The notes under the pieces were generated by a model. That model made no database searches and was not told the origin of the DNA. It saw only the letters and a program-made list of their open reading frames with translations. Position numbers and translations under genes: made by a program. Of a stretch of DNA of 64,000 nt, positions 8,903 to 19,622 are shown in pieces; positions within the stretch are counted from its first letter, which is position 1, and every line of letters begins with the position of its first letter. Source of the stretch: Streptomyces minutiscleroticus (lineage in GTDB: Bacteria > Actinomycetota > Actinomycetes > Streptomycetales > Streptomycetaceae); the NCBI RefSeq assembly GCF_014650875.1, contig NZ_BMVU01000014.1, positions 90,788 through 154,787 on the forward strand. Direction: 5' to 3'.

Positions 8903-10414
8903 TCAGCCCTCGACGCCCAGCTTCTCCAGGATGAGCTCCTTGACGCGGGCCGCGTCGGCCTGGCCGCGGGTGGCCTTCATGACCGCGCCGACCAGGGCGC
9001 CGGCCGCGGCCACCTTGCCGCCGCGGATCTTGTCCGCGACGCCCGGGTTGCCGGCGATGGCCTCGTCGACGGCGGCGCCGAGCGCGGAGTCGTCGGAGAC
9101 GACCTTCAGGCCGCGCTTGTCGACCACCTCGTCGGGCGTGCCCTCGCCCGCGAGGACGCCCTCGATGACCTGACGGGCCAGCTTGTCGTTGAGGTCGCCG
9201 GAGGCGACGAGCTCGGTGACGCGGGCGACCTGCGCCGGGGTGATGGGCAGCTCGTCCAGCGCGCGGCCGGTCTCGTTGGCGTTGCGCGCCAGCTCGCCCA
9301 TCCACCACTTGCGGGCCTGGTCGGCGGGGGCACCGGCCTCGATCGTGGCGACGATCGGGTCGATGGCCCCGGCGTTCAGGATCGACTGCATGTCGTGCGC
9401 CGTGACGCCCCACTCCTCGCGGAGGCGGTTGCGGCGGGCCAGCGGCGGCTCTGGCAGAGAGGCGCGCAGCTCCTCGACCCACTCGCGCGAGGGCGCGACC
9501 GGCACGAGGTCGGGCTCCGGGAAGTACCGGTAGTCCTCGGCCTCCTCCTTCACGCGGCCCGAGGTCGTCGACCCCGTGTCCTCGTGGAAGTGGCGGGTCT
9601 CCTGGACGATGGTGCCGCCCGAGGACAGCACCGCGGCGTGCCGCTGGATCTCGAAGCGGGCCGCGCGCTCCACGGACCGCAGCGAGTTGACGTTCTTCGT
9701 CTCCGAGCGCGTGCCGAACTTCTCGGCGCCCTTGGGCATCAGCGAGAGGTTCACGTCGCAGCGCATCTGGCCCATCTCCATGCGGGCCTCGGAGACGCCG
9801 AGCGCCCGGATCAGCTCACGCAGCTCGGCGACGTAGGCGCGGGCCACCTCGGGGGCGCGCTCGCCGGCGCCGACGATCGGCTTGGTGACGATCTCGATGA
9901 GCGGGATGCCGGCGCGGTTGTAGTCGAGCAGGGAGTGGGACGCGCCGTGGATACGGCCGGTGGCGCCGCCGACGTGCGTCGACTTGCCGGTGTCCTCCTC
10001 CATGTGGGCGCGCTCGATCTCCACGCGGAAGACCTCGCCGTCCTCCAGCTGGACGTCCAGGTAGCCGTTGAAGGCGATCGGCTCGTCGTACTGGGAGGTC
10101 TGGAAGTTCTTCGGCATGTCCGGATAGAAGTAGTTCTTCCGGGCGAAGCGGCACCACTCGGCGATCTCGCAGTGCAGCGCGAGACCGATCTTGATCGCGG
10201 ACTCGACGCCGGTCGCGTTCACGACCGGCAGCGCGCCGGGCAGGCCGAGGCAGGTGGGGCAGGTCTGCGAGTTGGGCTCGGCGCCCAGGGCGGTGGAGCA
10301 CCCGCAGAACATCTTGGTCGCGGTGCCGAGCTCGACATGGACCTCCAGGCCCATGACGGGGTCGTAGGACGCGAGGGCGTCCTCGTACGACACCAGGTCG
10401 TCAGTGACGGTCAC
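8903..10414 (-). CDS. gatB: Asp-tRNA(Asn)/Glu-tRNA(Gln) amidotransferase subunit B
   Basis: GatB, 503 residues, binds the misacylated tRNA and phosphorylates the attached Glu or Asp so that it can be amidated with ammonia supplied by GatA. The signature MGLEVHVELGTATKMFCGCS is at residues 20-39, with the zinc-binding pair continuing in QTCPTCLGLPG. YFYPDMPKNFQTSQYD and IERAHMEEDTGKS are the conserved core, and the C-terminal 150 residues form the helical/YqeY tail domain that contacts tRNA. Full length. It follows the 80-residue gene after 16 bases and is last in gatC-gatA-orf-gatB. The window lacks glnS or asnS, consistent with the indirect route but not proof of it. Confidence 0.97.
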   Translation of the reverse strand: MTVTDDLVSYEDALASYDPVMGLEVHVELGTATKMFCGCSTALGAEPNSQTCPTCLGLPGALPVVNATGVESAIKIGLALHCEIAEWCRFARKNYFYPDMPKNFQTSQYDEPIAFNGYLDVQLEDGEVFRVEIERAHMEEDTGKSTHVGGATGRIHGASHSLLDYNRAGIPLIEIVTKPIVGAGERAPEVARAYVAELRELIRALGVSEARMEMGQMRCDVNLSLMPKGAEKFGTRSETKNVNSLRSVERAARFEIQRHAAVLSSGGTIVQETRHFHEDTGSTTSGRVKEEAEDYRYFPEPDLVPVAPSREWVEELRASLPEPPLARRNRLREEWGVTAHDMQSILNAGAIDPIVATIEAGAPADQARKWWMGELARNANETGRALDELPITPAQVARVTELVASGDLNDKLARQVIEGVLAGEGTPDEVVDKRGLKVVSDDSALGAAVDEAIAGNPGVADKIRGGKVAAAGALVGAVMKATRGQADAARVKELILEKLGVEG

Positions 10415-10430
10415 GATGAAACTTTCCCTC

Positions 10431-10669
10431 TCAGCCCAGCAGGACGTCTTCGTCGCCCAGGCGCTTGAGCTCCCGGTAGAGGATGGCCAGGCCGGTGACG
10501 ATGCCGACGGCGGACACGGCGGCGTCGACGAGGCGCAGCGTGTCGCCGTCCGAGCGGGCCAGCCTGGCCTGCTTGGCGACGCTGATCACGCCGAAGGCCG
10601 TGCTGGCCATCGACACGTACAGGCCGGTCTTGGACTTCTTGAAGTTCTTCGCCTTGTTGGCCACGGAAC

Positions 10670-10673
<4 letters not shown>
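10431..10673 (-). CDS. 80-residue membrane protein coupled to gatA, unknown function
   Basis: The GTG at 10673 overlaps the TGA of gatA in a GTGA tetranucleotide, so it should be translated by coupling to gatA; GAGGAGG inside the gatA end lies about ten bases upstream. The basic N-terminus (NKAKNFKKSKTG) is followed by two moderately hydrophobic segments, YVSMASTAFGVISVA and LVDAAVSAVGIVTGLAILY, and a polar end RELKRLGDEDVLLG. I do not recognise a named family. Co-translation between two amidotransferase subunits suggests a related role or a need for matched expression, but nothing in the sequence says what it does. It is probably a small inner-membrane protein. Confidence 0.8.
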
Positions 10674-12163
<1,490 letters not shown>

Positions 12164-12166
12164 GGC

Positions 12167-12463
12167 TTACTCCTCCCCCAGGATCTGCGGCACCTTGAAA
12201 CGCTGCTGCTCCTGTGCCGGGGCGCCGGAGAGCGCCTGCTCGGGGGTGAGCGACGGACGGACCTCGTCCGGCCGCATGACGTTCGTCAGCGGCAGCGGGT
12301 GGGAGGTCGGCGGTACGTCTTGGTCGGCGACCTCGCTGACGCGGGCCACCGCGCCGATGATGTCGTCGAGCTGGCCGGCGAAGTGGTCGAGCTCTTCGCC
12401 CTTCAGCTCCAGACGCGCCAGCCGGGCGAGGTGGGCGACCTCCTCGCGCGTGATGCCAGGCAT
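12167..12463 (-). CDS. gatC: Asp-tRNA(Asn)/Glu-tRNA(Gln) amidotransferase subunit C
   Basis: GatC, 98 residues, wraps around GatA and GatB and stabilises the complex. Its hallmarks are present: ITREEVAHLARLARLEL at the N-terminus, FAGQLDDIIGAVARVSEVA, then the PTSHPLPLTNVMRPDEVRPS linker. First gene of the gat operon, directly followed by gatA. Confidence 0.95.
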   Translation of the reverse strand: MPGITREEVAHLARLARLELKGEELDHFAGQLDDIIGAVARVSEVADQDVPPTSHPLPLTNVMRPDEVRPSLTPEQALSGAPAQEQQRFKVPQILGEE

Positions 12464-12711
12464 GCAGCGATCCTTCAGGGGGTGAGTGTGTGTGGTTTGC
12501 GCCCAATCCTATGGCGCCGGTACGAGTGCTGGCGCCCGGGTTTCCCGGCACGACGGACGGGGCGCCCCGCCGCCGGGGGCGACGGGGCCGGGACGCGGCG
12601 ACCGCGCGGGCCGCGCAGGCGGCTGACCTCGGACGGGGCACCACGGGCGGGGCGCCCCCGGAGGCGGCCCCCTGTCATGGGACAACGGCCACGGGACGCA
12701 CCGCCCGCGTC

Positions 12712-12743
12712 CACCGGCCGAGGGCGGCCGCCCTCGGCCGGTG
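12712..12743. terminator. 32-bp perfect palindrome, possible terminator
   Basis: Arms 12712-12727 and 12728-12743 are exact reverse complements with no spacer (centre GGGCGGCCGCCC). It lies about 325 bases beyond the rmdB-like stop, so it could end read-through into gatC, or form a cruciform. Confidence 0.45.
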
Positions 12744-12795
12744 CGGCGGGCCCGGAGCCCTTCACCGGAGCCGGCGGGCCGGCGGGCCCCTGTCC

Positions 12796-12921
12796 GAGGC
12801 GGCGGACACCCGGCCCGGTCGTCACGGGCGGGAACGGCAGACCCCGACACGCCACGCCGAGGCGGCGGACGCCCGGCCCGGTCGTCAGGGCCCGGAACGG
12901 CAGGTCCCGATGTGCCGCGCC
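12796..12921. repeat. 63-bp tandem duplication
   Basis: Two adjacent 63-bp units (12796-12858 and 12859-12921), each starting GAGGCGGCGGAC, match at about 53 of 63 positions. Because the unit is a multiple of three, an open frame persists on both strands, but nothing else suggests coding. Confidence 0.75.
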
Positions 12922-13067
12922 GGGCGGCGGGTCGGGGGCCTGCCGCCGGGCCCGGCGGGCCGGCGGGTCCGTGTCCCGGTGCCGGGCCCGGCGGGCTCCG
13001 GCGGGCTGTCCGGGCCGGCGGTCCGGAACCCCTCGTGCCGCGGATCCGGCGGGCCGCCGGGTCCGGG

Positions 13068-15305
13068 TCAGTTGATGACGCGGCCCGGCTCGTCCGCCGT
13101 CGCCGCCGGGAGGGCGGCGGCGGGCCGCTGCCAGCCGCGGGACCCGCGGGCGCGCAGCCACGCCGTCGTCTCGTCCGACGGCATCGCGGCGGCGACCAGC
13201 CACCCCTGGACCGCGTCGCAGCCGAGGTCGCGCAGCCGCTCCCAGGTCTCGTCGTCCTCGACGCCCTCGGCGACGACGAGGAGGCCCAGCGAGTGCGCCA
13301 GGTCCACCGTGCACCGCACGATCTCCGCGTCCTCCGTGTCCACGGCGAGCCGTGCCACGAAGGACCGGTCGATCTTCAGCTCGCTCACCGGCAGCCGCCG
13401 CAGGTGCACCAGCGACGAGTAGCCGGTGCCGAAGTCGTCGAGCGACATCTTCACGCCGTGCCCGGTCAGGCCGGCCAGGGTGTCCGCGGCGCGCTGCGGG
13501 TCCTCGAGGAGCACGTGCTCGGTTATCTCCAGCTGCAGCGCCCCCGCCGGGACCCCGTGCCGGGCGAGCCGCGCGGCCACCGACCCGGCGAAGCCGGGGG
13601 TGTGCACGTCGCGCGGCGAGACGTTCACCGCGACCGGCACGTGCAGCCCCTGCGCCCGCCAGTGCGCGACCTGCCCGAGCGCCTTCTCCAGCACGTACTC
13701 GGTGAGGTGCGGCATCAGCCCGGACGACTCGGCGATCGCTATGAACTCGTCCGGCGGCACCTTCCCGCGCTCGGGGTGCACCCACCGCACCAGCGCCTCC
13801 AGGCCCGCCACCTGCCCGTCGAAGCGGACCTTGGGCTGGTAGTGCAGCTCCACCTCGCCGGCGTCCAGGGCCCGGCGCAGATCGCCCAGCAGGCCGAGCC
13901 GGTCGGGGGTGTTGGAGTCCCGCTTGGACTCGTACACCTCCACGCCCGTGCGGTCCCGCTTCGCCTGGTACATCGCGACGTCCGCGCGCCGCAGCAGCCC
14001 CTCCGCGTCGAGCGCGTGCTCGGGGTAGACGGCGACGCCCGCGCTGGCCTCCAGGACCAGGGTCAGCCCGTCCAGGTCGAGGGGCGAGCCGAGCGCCGCG
14101 ACGAGATTGCGCGCGACCCGGATGGCCGACGTGGTGGAGTCCGCGATCGGCAGCAGCACCGCGAACTCGTCCCCGCCCAGCCGCGCGGCCTCCGCCCCGC
14201 GCGGCAGCGCCACCCGCAGCCGGTCGGCTATCTGGAGCAGCAGCCGGTCACCGGCGAGGTGCCCCAGCGTGTCGTTCACCGAGCGGAAGCGGTCGAGGTC
14301 GATCAGCATCAGGGCCGACCGCGCCCCGATCCGCTCGGCGTCGTCCAGGGCCGTCCAGGTGCGGTCCAGCAGCCACTGGCGGTTGGGGAGCCCGGTGAGC
14401 GGGTCGCGCAGCTGCTCCTCGGCGCGGGCGCGGGCGATCCGCAGGGTGGAGTCCAGCGCGATGAGCGGGATCGAGAAGAGCGGCAGCAGGATGGGCGCCG
14501 TCGTGGCGACGACGCAGATCAGGGGGGCGATGCCGAGCAGCGCGACGGCCACGAGTCCATGCCGGACCAGGGCGGTGCGGGCGACGGCCGGCAGGCCGCC
14601 CCGGCGCGGCGCGCTGAGGTACCAGTGCAGGGCGCGCGGGACCACGAGGTAGGCCGCCGCGACGAGCACCACTTCGAGCGCCGTGTAGAGGGTCCAGCTC
14701 TCGGGGTTCCAGGGCCGCTCCACGCTGGGGACGCGGCCGAACGCGGCGAGGACCAGCGCGCCGGCGCCCGTGCCGAGGATGTCGGCGGCGCCGTGCAGCG
14801 TCGCCTGGCGCCACCGGTTGCGGCGGGCCGCGGCGACGAGCACGACGACGGTGAGGCTGACCATGCCGGCCGGCACCCAGCCGTACAGCAGCAGGACGGC
14901 GAGGGTGAGGGCGCCGCCGGAGCCGGTGGCGCCCCACCAGCGGGCGCGGCCGAGCGCGACCAGGTGGCCGACGATGACGCCGGTCAGCACGGCCAGGGAC
15001 CAGCCGACGGTGCCGGACGGGAAGAGCGCGTGGTGACCGGCGAACGCCCGGTAGAAGCCGGCGCCGAGGACGAGCGCGGCCGCGGCGGCGACCACCGCGG
15101 GCAGCACCGGCAACGGCGTGTTCCGCTCCTGTTCGTGCCCCTGCAGGGCGGTGCCGGGCGGCACCCGGGACGCGGTGCCGCGCCCCCGTCCGGTCCCGGC
15201 GCCCGGACGCTTCGGCGGCCGTGTCCGGCCGCCGCTCCACCACGTCCCCGGAGCCCGGCGCAGGCGCAGCCGGGAGTCCGGGGCGGCGCTCTCGGTCGGT
15301 TCCAT
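13068..15305 (-). CDS. rmdB: Membrane GGDEF-EAL protein, RmdB-like c-di-GMP enzyme
   Basis: 745 residues. A proline-rich N-terminus is followed by about eight TM segments (to about residue 280), a GGDEF domain with intact RLGGDEFAVLL, and a complete EAL domain: LEALVRWVHP, the metal-binding acidic pair of DDFGTGYSS, and ITEHVLLED. Family members make (GGDEF) or cleave (EAL) c-di-GMP; the Streptomyces RmdB orthologue is described as mainly a phosphodiesterase acting on development, and this copy keeps both motifs. The symbol rests on architecture and the gat-ligA neighbourhood. ATG 15305 follows GAGAGGGACGGG; an in-frame start 48 codons upstream at 15449 looks weaker. Confidence 0.85.
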   Translation of the reverse strand: MEPTESAAPDSRLRLRRAPGTWWSGGRTRPPKRPGAGTGRGRGTASRVPPGTALQGHEQERNTPLPVLPAVVAAAAALVLGAGFYRAFAGHHALFPSGTVGWSLAVLTGVIVGHLVALGRARWWGATGSGGALTLAVLLLYGWVPAGMVSLTVVVLVAAARRNRWRQATLHGAADILGTGAGALVLAAFGRVPSVERPWNPESWTLYTALEVVLVAAAYLVVPRALHWYLSAPRRGGLPAVARTALVRHGLVAVALLGIAPLICVVATTAPILLPLFSIPLIALDSTLRIARARAEEQLRDPLTGLPNRQWLLDRTWTALDDAERIGARSALMLIDLDRFRSVNDTLGHLAGDRLLLQIADRLRVALPRGAEAARLGGDEFAVLLPIADSTTSAIRVARNLVAALGSPLDLDGLTLVLEASAGVAVYPEHALDAEGLLRRADVAMYQAKRDRTGVEVYESKRDSNTPDRLGLLGDLRRALDAGEVELHYQPKVRFDGQVAGLEALVRWVHPERGKVPPDEFIAIAESSGLMPHLTEYVLEKALGQVAHWRAQGLHVPVAVNVSPRDVHTPGFAGSVAARLARHGVPAGALQLEITEHVLLEDPQRAADTLAGLTGHGVKMSLDDFGTGYSSLVHLRRLPVSELKIDRSFVARLAVDTEDAEIVRCTVDLAHSLGLLVVAEGVEDDETWERLRDLGCDAVQGWLVAAAMPSDETTAWLRARGSRGWQRPAAALPAATADEPGRVIN

Positions 15306-15564
15306 TCCCGTCCCTCTCACAGCCGGCGGTGCCCACGCCACACGGCCCGGTGCCCGAACGAACCCTCGGCGGACCACGTCTGAAAACTTTCCCCCGGCTC
15401 TTTGCCGAGCAGGAGATGCCCCGACCGCAGCTGGGCACGGCAGGCGCACTTCTCAACAGTAGGCCGCAGAAGGCTTCCACGGGCAGCGGTCGTCCACGGT
15501 TGCCCGAATGCGACCCGGCCACCCGTATGCCTCTGGTATGCGCCGAACGGGTGGCCTTCAACCG

Positions 15565-17757
15565 CTACTCCCCGGTCGGAAGTGCGACTTCCGCGGCCGC
15601 TTCCGGCCCCTGTTCGAGCAGCACGGCGAAACCCCCCTCGTTCAGCACCGGCACCTTCAGCTGCACGGCCTTGTCGTACTTCGAACCCGGATTGTCACCC
15701 ACCACCACGAAGGATGTCTTCTTCGAAACGGAACCGGCCACCTTCGCACCCCGGCTCTGCAGCGCCTCCTTCGCCCCGTCTCTGGTGTGCTGTTCGAGTG
15801 TCCCGGTGACCACGACGGTGAGTCCTTCGAGCGGGCGCGGCCCCTCGTCCTCGCCGGAGCCCTCCTCCTCCAGCCGGACGCCGGCGGCCTTCCACTTGCG
15901 GATGATCTCGCGGTGCCAGTCCTCGGCGAACCACTGCTTGAGCGCGGCGGCGATGGTCGGCCCGACGCCGTCCGTGGTGGCCAGCTCCTCCTCGCTCGCC
16001 TGCTCGATGCGGTCGATGGAGCGGAACTCGCGGGCGAGCGCCCGGGCGGCGACCGGGCCGACGTGGCGGATGGAGAGCCCGTTGAGGAAGCGGGCCAGGG
16101 GGCGGTCCTTGGCCGCCTCGATGTTCTGCAACAGGGCCAGCGCGTTCTTCTTCGGCTCGCCCTTCTGGTTGGCGAAGACCGTGGCGATCTTCTCCTCGCC
16201 GGTCTTCGGGTCGCGCTTGGGCAGGCCGCTGTCGGGGTCCAGGACGTACGCCCTGATGGGGAGCAGCTTCTCCACGGTGAGGTCGAACAGGTCGCCCTCG
16301 TCGACGAGCGGCGGGTCGGCGGGCTCCAGGGGGCGGGTCAGCGCGGCCGCCGCGACGTCGCCGAAGTGCTCGATGTCGAGGCACTCCCGGCCCGCGAGGT
16401 AGGCGAGCCGGCCCCGCAACTGCGCCGGGCACGCACGGGCGTTGGGGCAGCGCAGGTCGACGTCGCCCTCCTTGGCGGGCTTGAGCGGGGTGCCGCACTC
16501 GGGGCACTTCGACGGCATCACGAACGCGTGTTCGCTGCCGTCGCGCAGGTCGGCGACCGGCCCGAGGATCTCCGGGATGACGTCGCCGGCCTTGCGCAGC
16601 ACCACCGTGTCGCCGATGAGGACGCCCTTGGCCTTGACCACGTCCTGGTTGTGCAGCGTGGCGAACTCCACCTCGGAACCGGCCACCGTGACCGGCTCGA
16701 CCTGGGCGAACGGCGTGACGCGACCGGTGCGGCCGACGGCCACCTTGATGTCGACGAGCTTGGTGTTGACCTCCTCCGGGGCGTACTTGTAGGCGATCGC
16801 CCACCGCGGCGCGCGGGCCGTGGAGCCGAGCCGGCCCTGGAGGCGGATCTCGTCGAGCTTGACGACCACGCCGTCGATCTCGTGCTCCACGGAGTGCCGG
16901 TGCTCGCCGTAGTGCTCGATGAACTTCCGCACCCCGTCGAGGCCGTCCACCACCCTGTTGTGCCGGGAGGTCGGCAGGCCCCACTCGTGCAGCAGCTCGT
17001 ACGCCTGCGACAGCCGGTCGATGGCGAAGCCCTCGCGGGCGCCGATGCCGTGGACCACCATGTGCAGCGGGCGGGTGGCGGTCACGCGCGGGTCCTTCTG
17101 GCGCAGCGACCCCGCCGCCGCGTTGCGCGGGTTGGCGAAGGGCTTGTCGCCGGCCTCCACCAGGCGGGCGTTGAGCTCCTCGAACTTCTCCATCGGGAAG
17201 TAGACCTCGCCGCGGATCTCCACCAGGGAGGGGACGCGGTCGCCCCGGAGCCGCTCCGGGATCTCGGCGATCGTACGGACGTTCGGCGTGATGTCCTCGC
17301 CCGTACGGCCGTCGCCGCGGGTCGCCGCGCGCGTGAGGCGGCCGTTCTCGTAGGTGAGGTTCACCGCGAGGCCGTCGACCTTGAGCTCGCACAGGAAGTG
17401 GTACTCCTGCGTGCCCAGCTCCTTCGCGACGCGGTCGGCCCAGGCGGCCAGCTCGTCGTCGTTGAAGGTGTTGTCCAGGGACAGCATGCGCTCGCGGTGC
17501 CGGACCGCCGTGAACTCCGTCTCGTACGCCCCCGCGACCTTCTGGGTCGGCGAGTCGGGCGTGCGCAGCTCCGGGTACTCCTCCTCCAGCGCCTCCAGCG
17601 AGCGCAGGAGCTGGTCGAAGTCCGCGTCGCTGATGACGGGGGCGTCCTTCACGTAGTACCGGAAGCGGTGCTCCTCGACCTGCTCGGCGAGGCGTACGTG
17701 CTTCTGCCGCGCCTCGGCGGGTACCGCTGTGGACTCCGCTTGCTTGTCGCCGGCCAC
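15565..17757 (-). CDS. ligA: NAD-dependent DNA ligase
   Basis: LigA, 730 residues, seals DNA nicks using NAD+ in replication and repair. Domains in order: N-terminal NMN-binding Ia (YYVKDAPVISDADFD), adenylation domain with the nucleophile Lys126 in CELKVDGLAVNL, OB-fold, four-Cys zinc finger (CPECGTP...RCPNARACPAQL), helix-hairpin-helix region (LFDLT to about residue 600), and C-terminal BRCT (LEGLTVVVTGTLE to the end). GTG 17757 is preceded by GGGAGGAC at seven bases. It starts 15 bases after the MetE-like gene and is probably co-transcribed with it. Confidence 0.97.
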   Translation of the reverse strand: MAGDKQAESTAVPAEARQKHVRLAEQVEEHRFRYYVKDAPVISDADFDQLLRSLEALEEEYPELRTPDSPTQKVAGAYETEFTAVRHRERMLSLDNTFNDDELAAWADRVAKELGTQEYHFLCELKVDGLAVNLTYENGRLTRAATRGDGRTGEDITPNVRTIAEIPERLRGDRVPSLVEIRGEVYFPMEKFEELNARLVEAGDKPFANPRNAAAGSLRQKDPRVTATRPLHMVVHGIGAREGFAIDRLSQAYELLHEWGLPTSRHNRVVDGLDGVRKFIEHYGEHRHSVEHEIDGVVVKLDEIRLQGRLGSTARAPRWAIAYKYAPEEVNTKLVDIKVAVGRTGRVTPFAQVEPVTVAGSEVEFATLHNQDVVKAKGVLIGDTVVLRKAGDVIPEILGPVADLRDGSEHAFVMPSKCPECGTPLKPAKEGDVDLRCPNARACPAQLRGRLAYLAGRECLDIEHFGDVAAAALTRPLEPADPPLVDEGDLFDLTVEKLLPIRAYVLDPDSGLPKRDPKTGEEKIATVFANQKGEPKKNALALLQNIEAAKDRPLARFLNGLSIRHVGPVAARALAREFRSIDRIEQASEEELATTDGVGPTIAAALKQWFAEDWHREIIRKWKAAGVRLEEEGSGEDEGPRPLEGLTVVVTGTLEQHTRDGAKEALQSRGAKVAGSVSKKTSFVVVGDNPGSKYDKAVQLKVPVLNEGGFAVLLEQGPEAAAEVALPTGE

Positions 17758-17772
17758 CGTGTTGTCCTCCCG

Positions 17773-18792
17773 TCACTCAGGGTCGTCCGCGAGGGACCTC
17801 GCCGCCCGGACGCAGTGGGCGAGCGCCTTGCGCGCGTACGCGGGAGAGGCTCCCGCGAGCCCGCACGCCGGAGTGACCGTGACCGCCTCCGCGAGGAGTC
17901 CCGGATGCAGTCCCAGCCTGCGCCACAGCGTCCTGACCCCCATGACGCTACCGGCAGCGTCGGACAACTCGGCGTCCGTGCCCGGCACGACACCGGCGAA
18001 GAGTCGCGTGCCCGCCTCCACGGCCTCCCCGACCGCCTCGTCGTCACGCTCCGTGAGCAGCGAGAAGTCGAAGGAGATCCCCGCCGCGCCGGCCCGGCGC
18101 AGCAGCGCGAACGGTACGTCGGGGGCGCACGAGTGGACCACGACGGGCCCGTCCCCGTTGACGGCGACGAGGTCGCGCAGCGCGGCCTCGGCGACCTGCC
18201 GGTCCACGGCCCGGTGCGTCCGGTAGCCGCTGGCGGTGCGCACCCGCCCGCGCAGGACGGCGGTCAGGGACGGCTCGTCGAGCTGGAGGACGACCTCCGC
18301 GCCCGGCACGCGCCGCCGCACCTCGTCGAGGTGCAGCCGCAGGCCCTCGGCGAGCGACCCGGCCAGGTCCCGGCACGCGCCGGGGTCCGACAGCGCCGCC
18401 TCGCCGTTCTTCAGCTCCAGGGCGGCGGCCAGCGTCCAGGGCCCCACGGCCTGCACCTTCAGCGGCCCCTCGTAGCCCTGGGTGAACTCCTCCAGGGCGT
18501 CGAGGTCCTCGCCGAGCCAGGACCGGGCCCGCCGGGTGTCCCGGCCGGGCCGGTCCCCGATGCGCCAGCCGCTGGGCTCCACGCGCGCGTACAGCTCGAC
18601 GAGCATCCCGGCCGTCCGCCCGATCATGTCGGCGCCCGGTCCCCGGGCGGGCAGCTCCGGCAGGTGCGGGAAGTGCTCGAAGGACCCGGTCACGGTCTTG
18701 GCGGCCTCGCGCGCGTCGCCGCCCGGCAGGGATCCGACCCCGGTCGCGGGCCCGAACCCGGTCCCGCTCCTGGTCTCGCTGTTTTCGCTCAC
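17773..18792 (-). CDS. MetE C-terminal-like (cobalamin-independent methionine synthase family) protein
   Basis: A 339-residue protein corresponding to the C-terminal catalytic barrel of MetE. ATGVGSLPGGD near the start is the family opening; VVHSCAPD supplies the HxC zinc ligands and TPACGLAG the third Cys near residue 310. The N-terminal half of true MetE (about 400 residues) is absent, as in many stand-alone actinobacterial and archaeal homologues, some of which transfer methyl groups from other donors. Donor and acceptor are not known here. It precedes ligA with a 15-base gap. Confidence 0.82.
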   Translation of the reverse strand: MSENSETRSGTGFGPATGVGSLPGGDAREAAKTVTGSFEHFPHLPELPARGPGADMIGRTAGMLVELYARVEPSGWRIGDRPGRDTRRARSWLGEDLDALEEFTQGYEGPLKVQAVGPWTLAAALELKNGEAALSDPGACRDLAGSLAEGLRLHLDEVRRRVPGAEVVLQLDEPSLTAVLRGRVRTASGYRTHRAVDRQVAEAALRDLVAVNGDGPVVVHSCAPDVPFALLRRAGAAGISFDFSLLTERDDEAVGEAVEAGTRLFAGVVPGTDAELSDAAGSVMGVRTLWRRLGLHPGLLAEAVTVTPACGLAGASPAYARKALAHCVRAARSLADDPE

Positions 18793-18853
18793 CGGGGAAG
18801 CCTACGGAATCCCCGCCCGGCGGACACGCGGTGCCCACCGGAAACGGACGACG

Positions 18854-18883
18854 GGCGGCGGCCGCGCCGGCGCGGCCGCCGCC
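18854..18883. terminator. 30-bp perfect palindrome, probable terminator
   Basis: GGCGGCGGCCGCGCC (18854-18868) and its exact complement (18869-18883) touch without a spacer. It lies about 33 bases past the stop of the SDR gene and before the MetE-like gene. Confidence 0.6.
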
Positions 18884-18916
18884 TCCGCGGAGCCGCCCGC
18901 CGCGCCGCCGGCCCGG

Positions 18917-19606
18917 CTAACGCCCCGGACGCACCGTCAGGTCGTTGACCTCGGCGTCCCGCGGCAGGTCGAGGGCCATGAGGACGGTCGTGGCGACCGA
19001 CTCGGGGTCGATCCACCTGCTCTCGTCGTACGGCTTGCCCTCCTGCTGGTGCACCTTGGCCTGCATGGGGCTGGCCGTGCGGCCCGGGTAGACCGAGGTG
19101 ACCCGGACGCCGTTGCCGTGCTCCTCCTCGCGCAGGGCGTCGGCCAGCGCCTTCAGGCCGTGCTTGGAGGCGGCGTACGCGGACCAGCCGGCGTGGGCGC
19201 CGAGGCCGGAACCGGAGTTGACGAACACCACCTGTCCCCGGGTGACGCGCAGCTGCGGCAGGAAGAGGCGGGTCAGCTCGGCGGGCGCGATCAGGTTGAC
19301 GTCGAGCTGGTGGCGCCAGGACTTGGGGGTCAGCTCTCCCACCGGGCCGAGGTCCACGACGCCCGCGACGTGCAGCAGGGAGTCGACCCGGTCGGGCAGC
19401 GTCTGGTGCGAGAACGCCCAGGAGAGCCGTTCCGGCTCGGACAGGTCGCCGACCAGCGTCCTCGCGCCGGGGAAGGCGGCAGCCAGCTCCTTGGCGCGGC
19501 CCGCGTCGCGGGCGTGGAGCACGAGGTCGTCCCCGCGCGCGTGGAGGCGGCGGGCGACGGCCGCGCCGATGCCGGACCCGGCCCCGGTGATCACATGTGT
19601 AGCCAT
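18917..19606 (-). CDS. Short-chain dehydrogenase/reductase
   Basis: A classical SDR of about 229 residues. Cofactor motif TGAGSGIG is near the N-terminus; the NAG-equivalent strand is LHVAGVV; the catalytic Ser is in VNSGSGLGA and the Tyr-Lys pair in YAASKHG. YPGRTASPMQ follows the active site. It would reduce or oxidise a carbonyl/alcohol with NAD(P)H; substrate unknown. Start could be ATG 19606 or ATG 19615, neither with a good ribosome site. It lies directly behind the LOG-family gene, probably in one transcript. Confidence 0.87.
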   Translation of the reverse strand: MATHVITGAGSGIGAAVARRLHARGDDLVLHARDAGRAKELAAAFPGARTLVGDLSEPERLSWAFSHQTLPDRVDSLLHVAGVVDLGPVGELTPKSWRHQLDVNLIAPAELTRLFLPQLRVTRGQVVFVNSGSGLGAHAGWSAYAASKHGLKALADALREEEHGNGVRVTSVYPGRTASPMQAKVHQQEGKPYDESRWIDPESVATTVLMALDLPRDAEVNDLTVRPGR

Positions 19607-19622
19607 GACCGCCATGCTCGCA

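Larger units (their letters stand above)
12464..13067. other. 604-bp G+C-rich non-coding region with repeats
   Basis: Between the rmdB-like gene and gatC. It contains a 32-bp perfect palindrome, a 63-bp tandem duplication and long runs of CCGGGCC-type low complexity. Frames stay open because of base composition only; no start/ribosome-site pair or codon pattern supports a gene. The gatC promoter must lie in its left part. Confidence 0.6.

Noticed and set aside
12475..13067. Coding extension through the 63-bp repeats
   Set aside because: Open only by composition; continues out of frame from the GGDEF/EAL gene and has no start signal.
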